From Hyphomicrobiales bacterium (GTDB lineage: Bacteria > Pseudomonadota > Alphaproteobacteria > Rhizobiales > Rhizobiaceae), in NCBI GenBank assembly GCA_900467185.1, contig UBPA01000011.1:1-64000 (forward strand): 64,000 nucleotides of DNA, given 5' to 3'. How positions within the stretch are numbered: position 1 is the stretch's first letter; the number at the start of each line of letters is the position of its first letter. The notes under the pieces were generated by a model that did no database searches, was not told the DNA's origin, and saw nothing but the letters and a program-made list of their open reading frames with translations. Shown here piece after piece: positions 35,452 through 45,355 of this stretch. Position numbers and translations under genes: made by a program.

Positions 35452-36018
35452 TTAGGAAACGAAGGCGCGGGACGTCAAGGGCGCGGATGTCGCATCCGGC
35501 CCGTACTCGTTTTCACCCGTCACCTGCAGAATATCCGACAGGCGCTGGCGGGCGCGGTTCACGCGGCTCTTGATGGTGCCGAGCGCGCAGCCGCAGATCT
35601 CCGCCGCTTCCTCGTAGGAAAAGCCCGAGGCGCCGACGAGAATGATGGCTTCGCGCTGGTCCGGCGGCAGCATGTTCAGCGCACGCTTGAAGTCCTGGAG
35701 GTCCAGCGACCCGTATTGCGACGGATGCTGGGCGAGCGATTCCGTGAAGAAGCCGTCGCTGTCCTGCACCTCGCGTCCGCGCTTGCGCATCTGGCTGTAA
35801 AGCTCGTTGCGCAGGATCGTGAACAGCCACGCCTTCATGTTGGTGCCCATCTCGAAGTGGTCCTGCTTGGCCCAGGCCTTCATGATGGTGTCCTGCACCA
35901 GATCGTCCGCGCGATCGTGGCGACCGATCAGCGACATCGCGAAAGCGCGCAGGCTCGGCAGCGCCGCCAGCATTTCGCGCTTGAAACTGGGTTCTTCAGC
36001 CGACATCTTGGTACTCAT
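35452..36018 (-). CDS. ecfG: EcfG-type sigma factor
   Basis: 188-residue ECF sigma factor of the alphaproteobacterial general stress response. Region 2 runs about 15-80 (DRADDLVQDTIMKAWAKQDHFE; NMKAWLFTILRNELYSQMRK). Region 4 runs about 110-165 (LPPDQREAIILVGASGFSYEEAAEICGCALGTIKSRVNRAR). It recognises GGAAC-N16/17-NGTT promoters and is held by NepR until PhyR is phosphorylated. Its ATG overlaps the nepR stop (ATGA), so anti-sigma and sigma factor are made together. Confidence 0.95.
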   Translation of the reverse strand: MSTKMSAEEPSFKREMLAALPSLRAFAMSLIGRHDRADDLVQDTIMKAWAKQDHFEMGTNMKAWLFTILRNELYSQMRKRGREVQDSDGFFTESLAQHPSQYGSLDLQDFKRALNMLPPDQREAIILVGASGFSYEEAAEICGCALGTIKSRVNRARQRLSDILQVTGENEYGPDATSAPLTSRAFVS

Positions 36019-36209
36019 TTCGCACCGTCCGGAACATGACGACGCTCGACGGCGTCAAGCTGCTCGAGGAGATCCAGGAAACGATCGGGGATGGCCTCCT
36101 CCTGAACGGAAACATAGAGCGCGCGCAACTTCGTCGCAATCTGCGCATGTGGATGATCGGCCCGGACCGGCTCGCCGGCTCCGGAACTTGCCCCAGTTTT
36201 GTCGGTCAT
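36015..36209 (-). CDS. nepR: NepR anti-sigma factor
   Basis: 64-residue anti-sigma factor. The conserved core IATKLRALYVSVQEEAIPDRFLDLLEQLD contains the two helices that clamp EcfG or PhyR. Start 36209 gives the typical length; the longer frame upstream overlaps the promoter region. First gene of nepR-ecfG and divergent from phyR. Confidence 0.93.
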   Translation of the reverse strand: MTDKTGASSGAGEPVRADHPHAQIATKLRALYVSVQEEAIPDRFLDLLEQLDAVERRHVPDGAK

Positions 36210-36275
36210 GAATAGGAAATACCTCGCGTGGTGATCGCAGCGTAAATGCACGGCGCAAAAATTTGTTCCCGCCAC

Positions 36276-36302
36276 GGAACCTTTTTTTTGGATCAACGTT
36301 CC
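36276..36302. promoter_or_regulatory. overlapping divergent EcfG promoters (phyR / nepR-ecfG)
   Basis: Plus strand: GGAAC (36276-36280), 16 bases, CGTT (36297-36300), reading toward phyR. Minus strand: GGAAC (36302-36298), 16 bases, GGTT (36281-36278), reading toward nepR-ecfG. The two promoters occupy the same 27 bases. Confidence 0.8.
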
Positions 36303-36349
36303 CATAACTGTCATGGCCAGTACCTCGGCCGGATTGAGGGAGTTTTTGT

Positions 36350-37144
36350 ATGTCATTGTCTACCCGGATCGCTCCGTTCCTGCCCTATCTGCGCCGGTAT
36401 TCCCGCGCTCTGACGGGGTCACAGACCTCGGGCGATGCCTATGTCGCCGCTGTTCTGGAGGCGCTGATCTCGGATATGTCGATTTTCCCGGAGGCCAGCA
36501 GCGATCGCGTCGCACTCTTCCAGCTGTACACGAAGCTGTTCGGCTCCTCCTCGGTCCTCATTCCGGAGCCCGTCTCTCCCTTCGCATGGGAAAAGCGCGC
36601 CTCCATCAATCTCGCCTCCGTCTCCCCCCTGGCCCGGCAGGCCTTCCTGCTCGTGTCCGTCGAAGGCTTCCGCACCAGCGAGGCGGCCGAGGTTCTGGGA
36701 ACGTCGGAAAGCGGCATGGCGCAGCTGATCGAGCGCGCATCGGAAGAGATCTCCCGTCAGGTTGCGACCGATATCATGATCATCGAGGACGAGCCGCTGA
36801 TCGCGATCGACATCGAGCAGATGGTCGAAAGCCTCGGCCACCGCGTCACCGGCATCGCCCGCACGCGCGACGAGGCCGTCGCCCTCTTCAATGCGACGCA
36901 GCCGAGCATGGTGCTGGCCGACATCCAGCTCGCGGACGGCAGCTCGGGCATCGATGCCGTGAACGAGATCCTGCGCACCGCAGCCGTTCCCGTGATCTTC
37001 ATCACCGCCTTCCCGGAACGTCTTCTGACCGGCGAGCGTCCCGAGCCGACCTTCCTCGTCACGAAGCCGTTCAACCCCGACATGGTCAAGGCGCTGATCA
37101 GCCAGGCTCTGTTCTTCAACGAGTCCACGCAGGCTGCCGCCTGA
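36350..37144 (+). CDS. phyR: PhyR general stress response regulator
   Basis: 264-residue anti-anti-sigma factor. A sigma-like domain at residues 1-130 (LPYLRRYSRALTGSQTSGDAYV; SPLARQAFLLVSVEGFRTSEAAEVLG) mimics EcfG. A receiver domain at about 140-258 carries the acidic pocket IIEDEP, phospho-acceptor D191 in LADIQLADG, and the lysine in FLVTKPFNP. When phosphorylated, the sigma-like half binds NepR and frees EcfG. GGAG precedes the ATG; an EcfG promoter lies 50 bases upstream. Confidence 0.97.
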   Translation: MSLSTRIAPFLPYLRRYSRALTGSQTSGDAYVAAVLEALISDMSIFPEASSDRVALFQLYTKLFGSSSVLIPEPVSPFAWEKRASINLASVSPLARQAFLLVSVEGFRTSEAAEVLGTSESGMAQLIERASEEISRQVATDIMIIEDEPLIAIDIEQMVESLGHRVTGIARTRDEAVALFNATQPSMVLADIQLADGSSGIDAVNEILRTAAVPVIFITAFPERLLTGERPEPTFLVTKPFNPDMVKALISQALFFNESTQAAA

Positions 37145-37177
37145 GGGTCCGAGGCGTTCTCCGCTTATTCTCTTCGA

Positions 37178-37206
37178 GCCGCGCCTTGCCAGGCGCGGCT
37201 TCTCTC
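37178..37206 (+). terminator. phyR terminator
   Basis: An 8-bp stem GCCGCGCC / GGCGCGGC with loop TTGCCA is followed by TTCTCTC. Confidence 0.8.
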
Positions 37207-37254
37207 ATCGGAAAACGATCGCCCGGGGTATCTTCGCAACATCATAACAATGAT

Positions 37255-37279
37255 GGAACGGACCCGGCCTTGTCTCGTT
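37255..37279 (+). promoter_or_regulatory. candidate EcfG promoter of the phyR-linked kinase
   Basis: GGAAC (37255-37259), 16 bases, CGTT (37276-37279), 46 bases before the kinase GTG start. Confidence 0.75.
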
Positions 37280-37325
37280 AACGCGTCAGCCGCCCCGTAT
37301 TGTAGTGAATGAAGAGGCATCCCGC

Positions 37326-38357
37326 GTGACCAGCGCAAGCAGTTCAACATCTCCAGCCGGCAAGATCAGAGCCGCCGAAGCTGGAGAGAGTATCGGACTG
37401 CTCGACCGCGTCGTGAAGAAGACCGGCGCAGGCTATATCTTCCAGTCCGAAGCTCTCGACATCATCCTGTCCGGCAACCTGCCCGACCGCCTGAGCGGCC
37501 TTCTCTCCGAGAACGGCGACATCGACGTTCTCGGCGATGAGGACGGCAACCGGCTGCTGACCTTGAAGAGAACCGTCTTCGACACGGCCGAGGACGACTG
37601 CATGGAGGTCGAAATCCCCTCGTCCGCCGGCCTGATGACCTTCCGGATCGACGTGGAACGCATGACGACGCACGGGACCGACGGCATTCTCTCCGTCATC
37701 ACCGACATCTCGGAAACGCGTCACCGAGAGCGCGTGCTGAAAACCCTTCTCCGGGAACTCAGCCACCGCTCGAAAAACCTGCTCGCCATTATCCAGGGCA
37801 TCGCGACCCAGACGGCGCGTCAGGCGCTGTCGCTCGAGAATTTCATGGTCAAGTTCCGCGGGCGGATCCAGTCGCTTGCCTACTCGCAGGACCTTGTGAC
37901 AGACTCCAGCTGGCGGGGGGCGTTCCTCTTCGCACTCGCGGAAAAGCAGTTCGCGGCCTATTGGTCGGAACCCCGCATGCCCATCGTCGCCACCGGCATC
38001 GATGCGCATTTGTCGCCCAACGCCGCGCTCCACATCGGGCTCGCCCTGCACGAACTCATCGTCAATTCCGCTTCCCACGGCGCCATCGCCGCCGGCGTCA
38101 ATTCCCTGACGCTCGACTGTTTCGAGACGGTCTTCAACGACAAACCCGCCCTCGAACTCGCCTGGATCGAAGCTCTTCCCGAAGCCGACCACGCGCGCGA
38201 CCATGGCGAGCCGAGCTTTGCCCGGACTGTGCTGGAACGCGTCGTGCCCATCGCCGTCGCCGGCAAGGCCGTCTACATCACCACGGCGGATCGGATCGAG
38301 TACCATCTGACGATCCCCGCGCACGAATACGAAATCCTCACCCCCGTCGCGGACTAG
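37326..38357 (+). CDS. HWE/HisKA_2 sensor histidine kinase linked to PhyR
   Basis: 343-residue soluble kinase (from a GTG start, with GAGAGG-like purines eight bases before). A PAS-like sensor half spans residues about 25-135. The H-box ELSHRSKNLLAIIQGIATQTAR has the phosphoacceptor at about H147, and the N-box is HIGLALHELIVNSASHGAI. The catalytic lobe is divergent. The C-terminus IEYHLTIPAHEYEILTP is short. Its location right after phyR and an EcfG promoter make it the probable PhyR kinase (PhyK-like). An upstream GTG at 37305 is an alternative start. Confidence 0.88.
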   Translation: MTSASSSTSPAGKIRAAEAGESIGLLDRVVKKTGAGYIFQSEALDIILSGNLPDRLSGLLSENGDIDVLGDEDGNRLLTLKRTVFDTAEDDCMEVEIPSSAGLMTFRIDVERMTTHGTDGILSVITDISETRHRERVLKTLLRELSHRSKNLLAIIQGIATQTARQALSLENFMVKFRGRIQSLAYSQDLVTDSSWRGAFLFALAEKQFAAYWSEPRMPIVATGIDAHLSPNAALHIGLALHELIVNSASHGAIAAGVNSLTLDCFETVFNDKPALELAWIEALPEADHARDHGEPSFARTVLERVVPIAVAGKAVYITTADRIEYHLTIPAHEYEILTPVAD

Positions 38358-38528
38358 ACCAAATCCGGCGGACGCGGGACGCGGTTTTGCGACGAGGCAA
38401 ACAGGCCAAGCATTTTTGCGATTTGCAGACAACGGAAACGCTTTGGGCGAGGGTCGTCACGCAATCCGCAATGGGTCGAGATACGCCGTTTCACGCAGCG
38501 GAGCGATTTATCGACGTCCCATATTCTG

Positions 38529-38660
38529 AAAAAGAAACAGCCAGTGCCGGGGGGAGGCACTGGCTGTATTCGACAACTCACCGAGGGGGCATGTGAGTTG
38601 GAAGCCGGATATTATTGGGTGGTTCTCATTGGGGGCGATGAGAACCATGGTCCGGACATC
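38529..38660 (-). ncRNA. candidate trans-acting small RNA with three C-rich loops
   Basis: About 130 nucleotides, no coding frame. Three perfect stem-loops read 5' to 3' on the minus strand. The first, 38646-38621, has a 9-bp stem and loop CGCCCCCA. The second, 38600-38574, has an 8-bp stem and loop ATGCCCCCTCG. The third, 38567-38537, has a 12-bp stem and loop TCCCCCC and is followed by TTCTTTTT (a terminator). All loops show five or six cytosines, able to pair with Shine-Dalgarno GGGGG/GAGGG. Multi-hairpin anti-Shine-Dalgarno RNAs (alpha-r14/NfeR1 type) are known in rhizobia. A GGAAC-N16-TGTT promoter is upstream. Confidence 0.7.
38537..38567 (-). terminator. intrinsic terminator of the candidate small RNA
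   Basis: ACAGCCAGTGCC / GGCACTGGCTGT, a perfect 12-bp stem, loop TCCCCCC, followed on the minus strand by TTCTTTTTC. The plus strand has no T-run after the stem, which fixes the orientation. Confidence 0.85.
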
Positions 38661-38665
38661 CAATA

Positions 38666-38690
38666 AACACGCCGATCCAACATTGGTTCC
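38666..38690 (-). promoter_or_regulatory. candidate EcfG promoter of the small RNA
   Basis: Minus strand GGAAC (38690-38686), 16 bases, TGTT (38669-38666). The spacing is that of the phyR promoter, and the expected transcript start is near 38660. Confidence 0.6.
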
Positions 38691-38775
38691 CTCCCCGAGC
38701 ATTTTTTTCGAACGTTTTTCACGCAGCAAAACAGGCGCCGGTGGGAGCCGGTTAGAATGGCCGGGGGCGCTCGCC

Positions 38776-40353
38776 TCAGTCGGCCTCCAGCTCCGCCCGG
38801 TGGCGGTAGAGGCTGAGGAATTTTTCGTAATCGCGGTCATAGACCGCCTTCAACGCGGGGTCGGGCCGGCGCTCGAAACCGCCCGGACGCATCGCCGCGC
38901 CGGCGGCCGCGAGATCGGCATGGACGCCACCGGCCACGGAGGCCACCATCGCCGTTCCCAAAAGCACCGCATCCGTCGTTTCGGGAACGACGACGCGGCA
39001 GCCCGTCGCATCGCTGTAGAGGTCCATGAGCAGCGGATTGCGCACATGGCCGCCCGTCACATGCAGCGTATCCACGTGGTAACCGGCATCCTTCATCATC
39101 GCGAGAATGTGGCGCACGCCAAGCGCGATGGCGACGCAGGTTCGCCAGTAGAGCCGGCAGAGGGCATCGAAAGAGCTGTCGAGCGTGAGACCCGAGATGA
39201 CGCCGCGCGCATGCGGATCGGCAAGCGGCGAACGGTTCCCGTGAAAATCCGGCAGCACATGCAGCCGCGCGGCAAAGTCCGCACCGTAGGCGGCGCGCAG
39301 CTCCTGGATGCGCAGCACGATCCGCGCATGGATTTCCGCGTCCGGCTCGCCGCCCGCGCTGTGGCTGCGCACGACATGATCGAGCAGAGCGCCGGTTGCC
39401 GACTGCCCGCCCTCGATCAGCCACTGCCCGGGAAAGGCGGCTTCATAATAGGGCCCCCACATGCCGAAGCCGGGGCGCATCTCGCGCGAGAAGGCGACGA
39501 TGCAGCTCGACGTGCCGGCGATCAGTGCCAGTTGCCGCTCCAGCACCTCCGGCCGGCCGGCGAACTGGCCGAGCACGCCGATCGCGCCGGCATAGGCGTC
39601 GATGACGCCGGTTGCGACCCGGCAGGCTTCGTGAAGCCCGAGATCGGCAGCGGCCTCTGCCGTGAGCACGCCGATGGCCGACCCGACCGGGGCCACCTCG
39701 GCCTGAAGACTGCCGCGCTCCGGAAGATCGTCGAGACCGATCGCCTCGAGAAACTCCGGCTGCCAGCCGTCGGCATGGCTCAGATAGTTCCACTTTGCCG
39801 TCAGCGTGCAGCGGGACCGCATCGTGCTGCCCGTCGCCCGCCACGACATGAAATCCGCGAGATCGAAGAGATAGCCGATCCGCTCCCACTGCTCCGGCAG
39901 GGTCTGCTTCAGCCACAGAAGCTTCGGCATCTGCATTTCCGGCGACATGACGCTGCCGGAGTGCCGGAGCACCGGATGCTCCGTCGCCGTGCAGGCATCC
40001 GCCTGCGCCAGCGCGCGATGGTCGAGCCAGACGATCGTATCCCAGCGCGGATCGCCCTTGCGGTTGACCGATAGCGGCGCACCGTCATGATCGCGCACGA
40101 CGAGCGAGCAGGTCGCATCGAAACCGATGGCGCCGATCGCCTCGGCAGGAACGCCCGCCTTCGCCCGCGCCGTCTTCACCGCGATGCAGACGGCCGACCA
40201 GATGTTTTCGGAATCATGCTCGGCATGGTTTTCTTCCGGCCGGTTCATGAGGATGGGATAGTCCGCCCGCGCGAGAAGGCCGCCGGCGGCGTCGAAGATC
40301 CCCGCCCGCGCGCTGCCCGTGCCGATATCCACCGCGACGATCAGATCGCCCAT
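38776..40353 (-). CDS. FGGY-family carbohydrate (pentulose) kinase
   Basis: 525-residue ATP-dependent sugar kinase of the FGGY fold, close to the pentulose/ribulokinase branch. N-terminal phosphate-binding VAVDIGTGSARAGIFD. ADP-binding region GTSSCIVAFSREMRPGFGMWGPYYEAAFPG, followed by LHVTGGHVRNPLLMDLYSDATG near the C-terminus. As part of the smo locus it would phosphorylate a keto-pentose (D-xylulose or D-ribulose) made by polyol oxidation. The exact sugar is inferred. It is last in the operon-like run, separated from the HAD gene by 115 bases. Confidence 0.88.
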   Translation of the reverse strand: MGDLIVAVDIGTGSARAGIFDAAGGLLARADYPILMNRPEENHAEHDSENIWSAVCIAVKTARAKAGVPAEAIGAIGFDATCSLVVRDHDGAPLSVNRKGDPRWDTIVWLDHRALAQADACTATEHPVLRHSGSVMSPEMQMPKLLWLKQTLPEQWERIGYLFDLADFMSWRATGSTMRSRCTLTAKWNYLSHADGWQPEFLEAIGLDDLPERGSLQAEVAPVGSAIGVLTAEAAADLGLHEACRVATGVIDAYAGAIGVLGQFAGRPEVLERQLALIAGTSSCIVAFSREMRPGFGMWGPYYEAAFPGQWLIEGGQSATGALLDHVVRSHSAGGEPDAEIHARIVLRIQELRAAYGADFAARLHVLPDFHGNRSPLADPHARGVISGLTLDSSFDALCRLYWRTCVAIALGVRHILAMMKDAGYHVDTLHVTGGHVRNPLLMDLYSDATGCRVVVPETTDAVLLGTAMVASVAGGVHADLAAAGAAMRPGGFERRPDPALKAVYDRDYEKFLSLYRHRAELEAD

Positions 40354-40468
40354 GTCGCACCCGTTCGATCACGCACGGTCAAGCGGCGTCCTGACAACAC
40401 GGAAACGCCCGGCACTGTCCGAAGGCTCGCCGGTGTCACAGGGTCGATGCTGGAAGCGATGCGATGCG

Positions 40469-41158
40469 TCAGCCTGGGTGTCCATCCCGCTTTTGTTCTT
40501 TGGCTACAAGATGGATGAGTTCGCGCATATCGTCAAACACCGCATCCGGCTCCAGCGCGTGAATGGCCCCGAGATGCCGCTCCGTGCGGGCGTGCGAGGC
40601 GCCTGTGAAGGCGAAGACACGCATGCCGGCGGCCTTCGCCGCGACGATGCCAGCCGGGCTGTCCTCGATGACGATGCAGGCGTCCGGCTCCACACCCATC
40701 ACGCCGGCGGCATGCAGAAAGAGATCCGGCGCCGGCTTGCCGTTCGTGACCATCGTGGCGCTGAAGATATGCGGGTCCAGCCGGTCGATGAGCCCGGTGA
40801 TGGTCAAAGACAGGCGGATGCGCTCCATCTGGCTCGACGATGCGACGCAGCGCCGGAGATCCAGCTGGTCGAGAGCACCCGCGATCCCCGCGATCGGCTG
40901 CAGCTCCGTTTCGAACCGATGATAAAGATCGCGCCGCATGTCTTCGAGAAACGGCTCGTCCACATGCAGCCCGAAGTCGTCGTGCAGGGTCTTCGTCATC
41001 GTCATCAGGCTCTTGCCGAGAAACCGCTCGGTGGCCTCGTCGGCGTCCATCTCGACGCCGGCGGTGCGCAGCACCCGCACCAGCACATCGATCGACAAGG
41101 GCTCGCTGTCGACCAGCACGCCATCGCAATCGAAGATGACAAGTTCGGGTGCGGCCAT
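40469..41158 (-). CDS. HAD-superfamily phosphatase (beta-phosphoglucomutase-like)
   Basis: 229-residue HAD hydrolase. Motif I DCDGVLVDSE has nucleophile D10 and D12, motif II is VASSSQ, and motif III/IV is GKPAPDLFLHAA...IVIEDSPAGIVAAKAAGM. The cap domain is of the small helical type. Probably hydrolyses a sugar phosphate, linked by position to mtlK/polyol catabolism, as seen in related rhizobial loci. It begins seven bases after the mtlK stop. Confidence 0.9.
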   Translation of the reverse strand: MAAPELVIFDCDGVLVDSEPLSIDVLVRVLRTAGVEMDADEATERFLGKSLMTMTKTLHDDFGLHVDEPFLEDMRRDLYHRFETELQPIAGIAGALDQLDLRRCVASSSQMERIRLSLTITGLIDRLDPHIFSATMVTNGKPAPDLFLHAAGVMGVEPDACIVIEDSPAGIVAAKAAGMRVFAFTGASHARTERHLGAIHALEPDAVFDDMRELIHLVAKEQKRDGHPG

Positions 41159-41165
41159 GATGATC

Positions 41166-42650
41166 TTACTCCGTCAGCTTTCCGTCGAGATACAGCTGCA
41201 GCGTCTGCCGCGTGCCCTGCTCCCATAGCGTCTTTAAGGCATGAGTAAAACGCTTGGCGAAAAGTTCCGACTGCGCGACCTCGCCGAAGATGTCCGACAG
41301 CGCCAGAAACGCCATCGGATCGTCCTTGGCCTTCACAGCGGCGGCGTGGAGACGGTCGGCGCTGGCGTCGTTGAAGGTGATGGCCGCGCCGCTGTCCGTC
41401 GTGCCGGCGAAGTAGCGGCACCACAGGGCAGAGACCAGCGCCAGCCCGACGACGTCGAGGCCCTGGCGCAGGCGGTCGCCGGTCGAGGGCAGGATGAACT
41501 TCGGCTGACGGTTCGACCCGTCCTGTGCGAGACGGGGAATGGTATCGCCGATCTTCGGGTTGAAGAGACGCGTCTCGACCTGCTTGTAGTAAGCCTTCAG
41601 ATCGGTCTCCGGCACGGGCGGCACGATCGGAATGATCTCGTCATGCTCGAGCTTTTCGAGGAAGGCCTGGATGATCGGCTCCTCCATGGCATCATGCACG
41701 AAGTGAATGTCGAGCAGCGCCGCGGGATAGGCGATCGCCGCATGTCCACCGTTGAGAATGCGGATCTTCATGAGTTCGTAGGGCGCAACGTCGGGGACGA
41801 ACTGGACGCCCACCGTTTCGAGCGCGGGCCGGCCGGCGGGAAAATGATCCTCCAGCACCCACTGCTTGAACTCCTCGCAGAACACCGGCCAGGCATCGTC
41901 GATGCCGTACTGGTCGGCGGCGATGCCGATCTCGCGCGGGCCGGTGGCCGGCGTGATCCGGTCGACCATGCCGTTCGGGAAGGCGACATTGGCGTCGATC
42001 CAGTCGGCAAGGGCAGCGTCCGAGAGGCGGGCAAGACCGGAGACGGCGGCATGGGTGACCTCGCCATTGCCGGGAATGTTGTCGCAGGACATGACCGTGA
42101 ACGGCTGGATGCCCGTCTCCCGCCGGGCCTTGAGCCCCGCGATGATGAGGCCGAACACGGTCTTCGGCGCCTCCGGGTTTTCGGCATCGGCGACGATCGC
42201 CGGATGCTGCGGGTTGAAGTGGCCGGAGGCCGGATCGATGAAATAGCCGCCTTCGGTGATCGTCAGCGACACGATGCGGATCGCCGGATCGGCAAGCCGC
42301 GCGATGGTCTCGGCCGGATTGCCCGGCGCGAGATAGTCGATCATCGGACCGGTCACACGCGCAGCGGACCGGTTGTTGTCCTGCTCGACCACGGTGGTCA
42401 GGTAATCCTGCCCGGCCAGCTTCTCGCGCATGGCGGCATCCGACGGCAGCACGCCCGCACCGACGAGCGCCCAGTCGAGATCGCGGCCCGTATTGAACAG
42501 ATCGTCCAGATAGACGGCCTGATGCGCGCGGTGGAAATTGCCGACGCCGAAATGCACGATCCCGGCGCGGAGCGCGGAGCGCTCGAAGGCCGGAACGGTC
42601 GCCGTGGCCTTGATGGCGTCGAGGTTTGCAAGCGAGAGCTTCGTGGTCAT
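41166..42650 (-). CDS. mtlK: mannitol 2-dehydrogenase
   Basis: 494-residue long-chain polyol dehydrogenase that oxidises D-mannitol (and D-arabitol in related enzymes) to fructose (or xylulose) with NAD. The NAD region is IVHFGVGNFHRAHQAVYLDDLF. The family block TVMSCDNIPGNGEVTHAAV is followed by catalytic NGGHAAIAYPAALL, which contains the active-site Lys/Asn/His neighbourhood (KIRILNGGHA). AAGGG precedes the ATG at 42650. Co-oriented with smoEFGK-smoS, as in Sinorhizobium. Confidence 0.95.
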   Translation of the reverse strand: MTTKLSLANLDAIKATATVPAFERSALRAGIVHFGVGNFHRAHQAVYLDDLFNTGRDLDWALVGAGVLPSDAAMREKLAGQDYLTTVVEQDNNRSAARVTGPMIDYLAPGNPAETIARLADPAIRIVSLTITEGGYFIDPASGHFNPQHPAIVADAENPEAPKTVFGLIIAGLKARRETGIQPFTVMSCDNIPGNGEVTHAAVSGLARLSDAALADWIDANVAFPNGMVDRITPATGPREIGIAADQYGIDDAWPVFCEEFKQWVLEDHFPAGRPALETVGVQFVPDVAPYELMKIRILNGGHAAIAYPAALLDIHFVHDAMEEPIIQAFLEKLEHDEIIPIVPPVPETDLKAYYKQVETRLFNPKIGDTIPRLAQDGSNRQPKFILPSTGDRLRQGLDVVGLALVSALWCRYFAGTTDSGAAITFNDASADRLHAAAVKAKDDPMAFLALSDIFGEVAQSELFAKRFTHALKTLWEQGTRQTLQLYLDGKLTE

Positions 42651-42700
42651 GGTGTTACCCTTTTCGGAAAGCGGCCTGGAGATCGGAGCGGGCCTCGGCC

Positions 42701-43470
42701 TCAGCTCATCCAGTTTCCGCCGTCGACATTGTAGGTCTGGGAGACGATATAGTCGCTGTCCTTCGAGGCGAGGAACACGGCCATGCCGGTCAGGTCCTGC
42801 GCGGTTCCCATGCGCCCGAAGGGCACTTCCGCGCCGACGAGCTTCTTCTTCTCGCCGAGCGGCCGGTTCTCGTATTTCGCAAACATCGCGTCCACGCCGT
42901 CCCAGTGCTCGCCGTCCACGACGCCGGGGGCGATCGCGTTGACGTTGATGCCGTGCGGGATGAGGTTGAGGCCAGCCGACTGGGTGAGGCTGATGACCGC
43001 CGCCTTGGTGGCGCAATAGACCGCAACCAGCGCTTCGCCGCGCCGGCCAGCCTGGCTTGCCATGTTGATGATCTTGCCGCCGCGCCCCTGCGCGATCATC
43101 TGCTTGGCGGCCGCCTGCAGCGTGAACAGCGTGCCGGACACGTTGATGGCGAACAGGCGGTCGTAGCTCTCGCGGGTGATCTCGGCGATGGGCGCGAGGT
43201 CGAAGAGGGCGGCATTGTTGACGAGGATGTCGAGCCCGCCGGCCTTCTCGACGACGGTCGCCATCGCCGCGTCGATCGAGGCCTGCTGCGTCACGTCCAT
43301 TTCGACCGGATAGGCCTGCGCACCGAGTTCGGCCGCCGTCTCCGTCGCCCGGGCGAGGTTGATGTCGGCGATCGCCACCGTCGCGCCTTCGGCGATGTAG
43401 GCTTCCGCGAATGCCCGACCGATGCCGCGGGCCGAACCCGTGATCAGTGCGCTTTTTCCTTCAAGACGTT

Positions 43471-43474
<4 letters not shown>
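42701..43474 (-). CDS. smoS: sorbitol dehydrogenase (SDR family)
   Basis: 257-residue classical SDR converting D-sorbitol (and galactitol/L-iditol in relatives) to the 2-keto sugar. Cofactor motif [16 protein letters not shown] structural motif, catalytic S-Y-K in [22 protein letters not shown]-terminal [10 protein letters not shown]. Its ATG overlaps the stop of smoK (43471-43474), confirming operon structure. It links import by SmoEFGK with catabolism. Confidence 0.96.
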
Positions 43475-44472
<998 letters not shown>

Positions 44473-44518
44473 GGTGCGCGCTCCCGCTCGTCTTGTCGTT
44501 TTATCTTGATGTGAACTG

Positions 44519-45343
44519 CTACTTCACGGCGCCGAAGGTCAGGCCGCGCACAAGCTGCTTCTGGCTGAACCAACCCATGATCAGGATCGGCGCGATCGCC
44601 AGCGTCGAGGCTGCCGAAAGCTTCGCCCAGAACAGGCCCTGCGGACTGGAGAACGAGGCGATGAAGGCCGTCAGGGGTGCTGCATTCGTGGTCGTCAGGC
44701 GGATCGTCCAGAAGGCTTCGTTCCAGGCGAGGATGATGTTGAGCAGCATGGTGGAGGCGATGCCCGGCACCGCCATCGGGGTCAGAACATAGGCGATCTC
44801 GCCCCAGAGGGAGGCGCCGTCCATGCGGGCGGCTTCGAGGATCTCGCCCGGAATTTCCCGGAAGTACGTGTAGAGCATCCAGACGACGATCGGCAGATTG
44901 ATCATGGTCAGCATGATGGTGAGGCCGAACCGGCTGTCGAGCAGGCCAAAATCGCGGAACAGAAGGTAGATCGGCACCATGACGGCGGCTGCCGGCATCA
45001 TCTTGGTGGAGAGCATCCACATGAGGACGTCCTTGGTCCGCGGCGTCGGCGAAAACGCCATGGCCCAGGCGGCGGGCACCGAGATCAGCAGCGCGAGAAA
45101 CGTCGAGCCGACCGAGATGATGACCGAATTCAGGAAGAACTTGAAGTAGTTGCTCTGCGCCTGCACGGCCGCATAGCTCTCGACGGTGCCCGAAGGGATC
45201 AGGTTGAAGCCCTGGATCGCCTCGGTCTCGGATTTGAACGAGGTGATGATCGTGTAGAGGATCGGAAAGAAGATCACCAGCGCCACGATCCAGGCGAGCA
45301 CGGTGAAGAAGACGGTCCTGCGTTTCGAAACGGCGCGTGCCAT
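44519..45343 (-). CDS. smoG: polyol ABC transporter permease
   Basis: 274-residue inner-membrane permease of the MalG group with six helices: TM1 about 10-30 ([20 protein letters not shown]), and the EAA loop [28 protein letters not shown]. The C-terminus [11 protein letters not shown] is characteristic of the family. Twelve bases separate it from the SmoF gene. Confidence 0.95.
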   Translation of the reverse strand: MARAVSKRRTVFFTVLAWIVALVIFFPILYTIITSFKSETEAIQGFNLIPSGTVESYAAVQAQSNYFKFFLNSVIISVGSTFLALLISVPAAWAMAFSPTPRTKDVLMWMLSTKMMPAAAVMVPIYLLFRDFGLLDSRFGLTIMLTMINLPIVVWMLYTYFREIPGEILEAARMDGASLWGEIAYVLTPMAVPGIASTMLLNIILAWNEAFWTIRLTTTNAAPLTAFIASFSSPQGLFWAKLSAASTLAIAPILIMGWFSQKQLVRGLTFGAVK

Positions 45344-45355
45344 GGTCTGATCTCC

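Noticed and set aside
38537-38646. Plus-strand reading of the three hairpins (G-rich loops, CsrA-like GGA sites)
   Set aside because: The plus strand has no T-run after any stem, whereas the minus strand ends in TTCTTTTT and has a promoter-like sequence at the proper distance.
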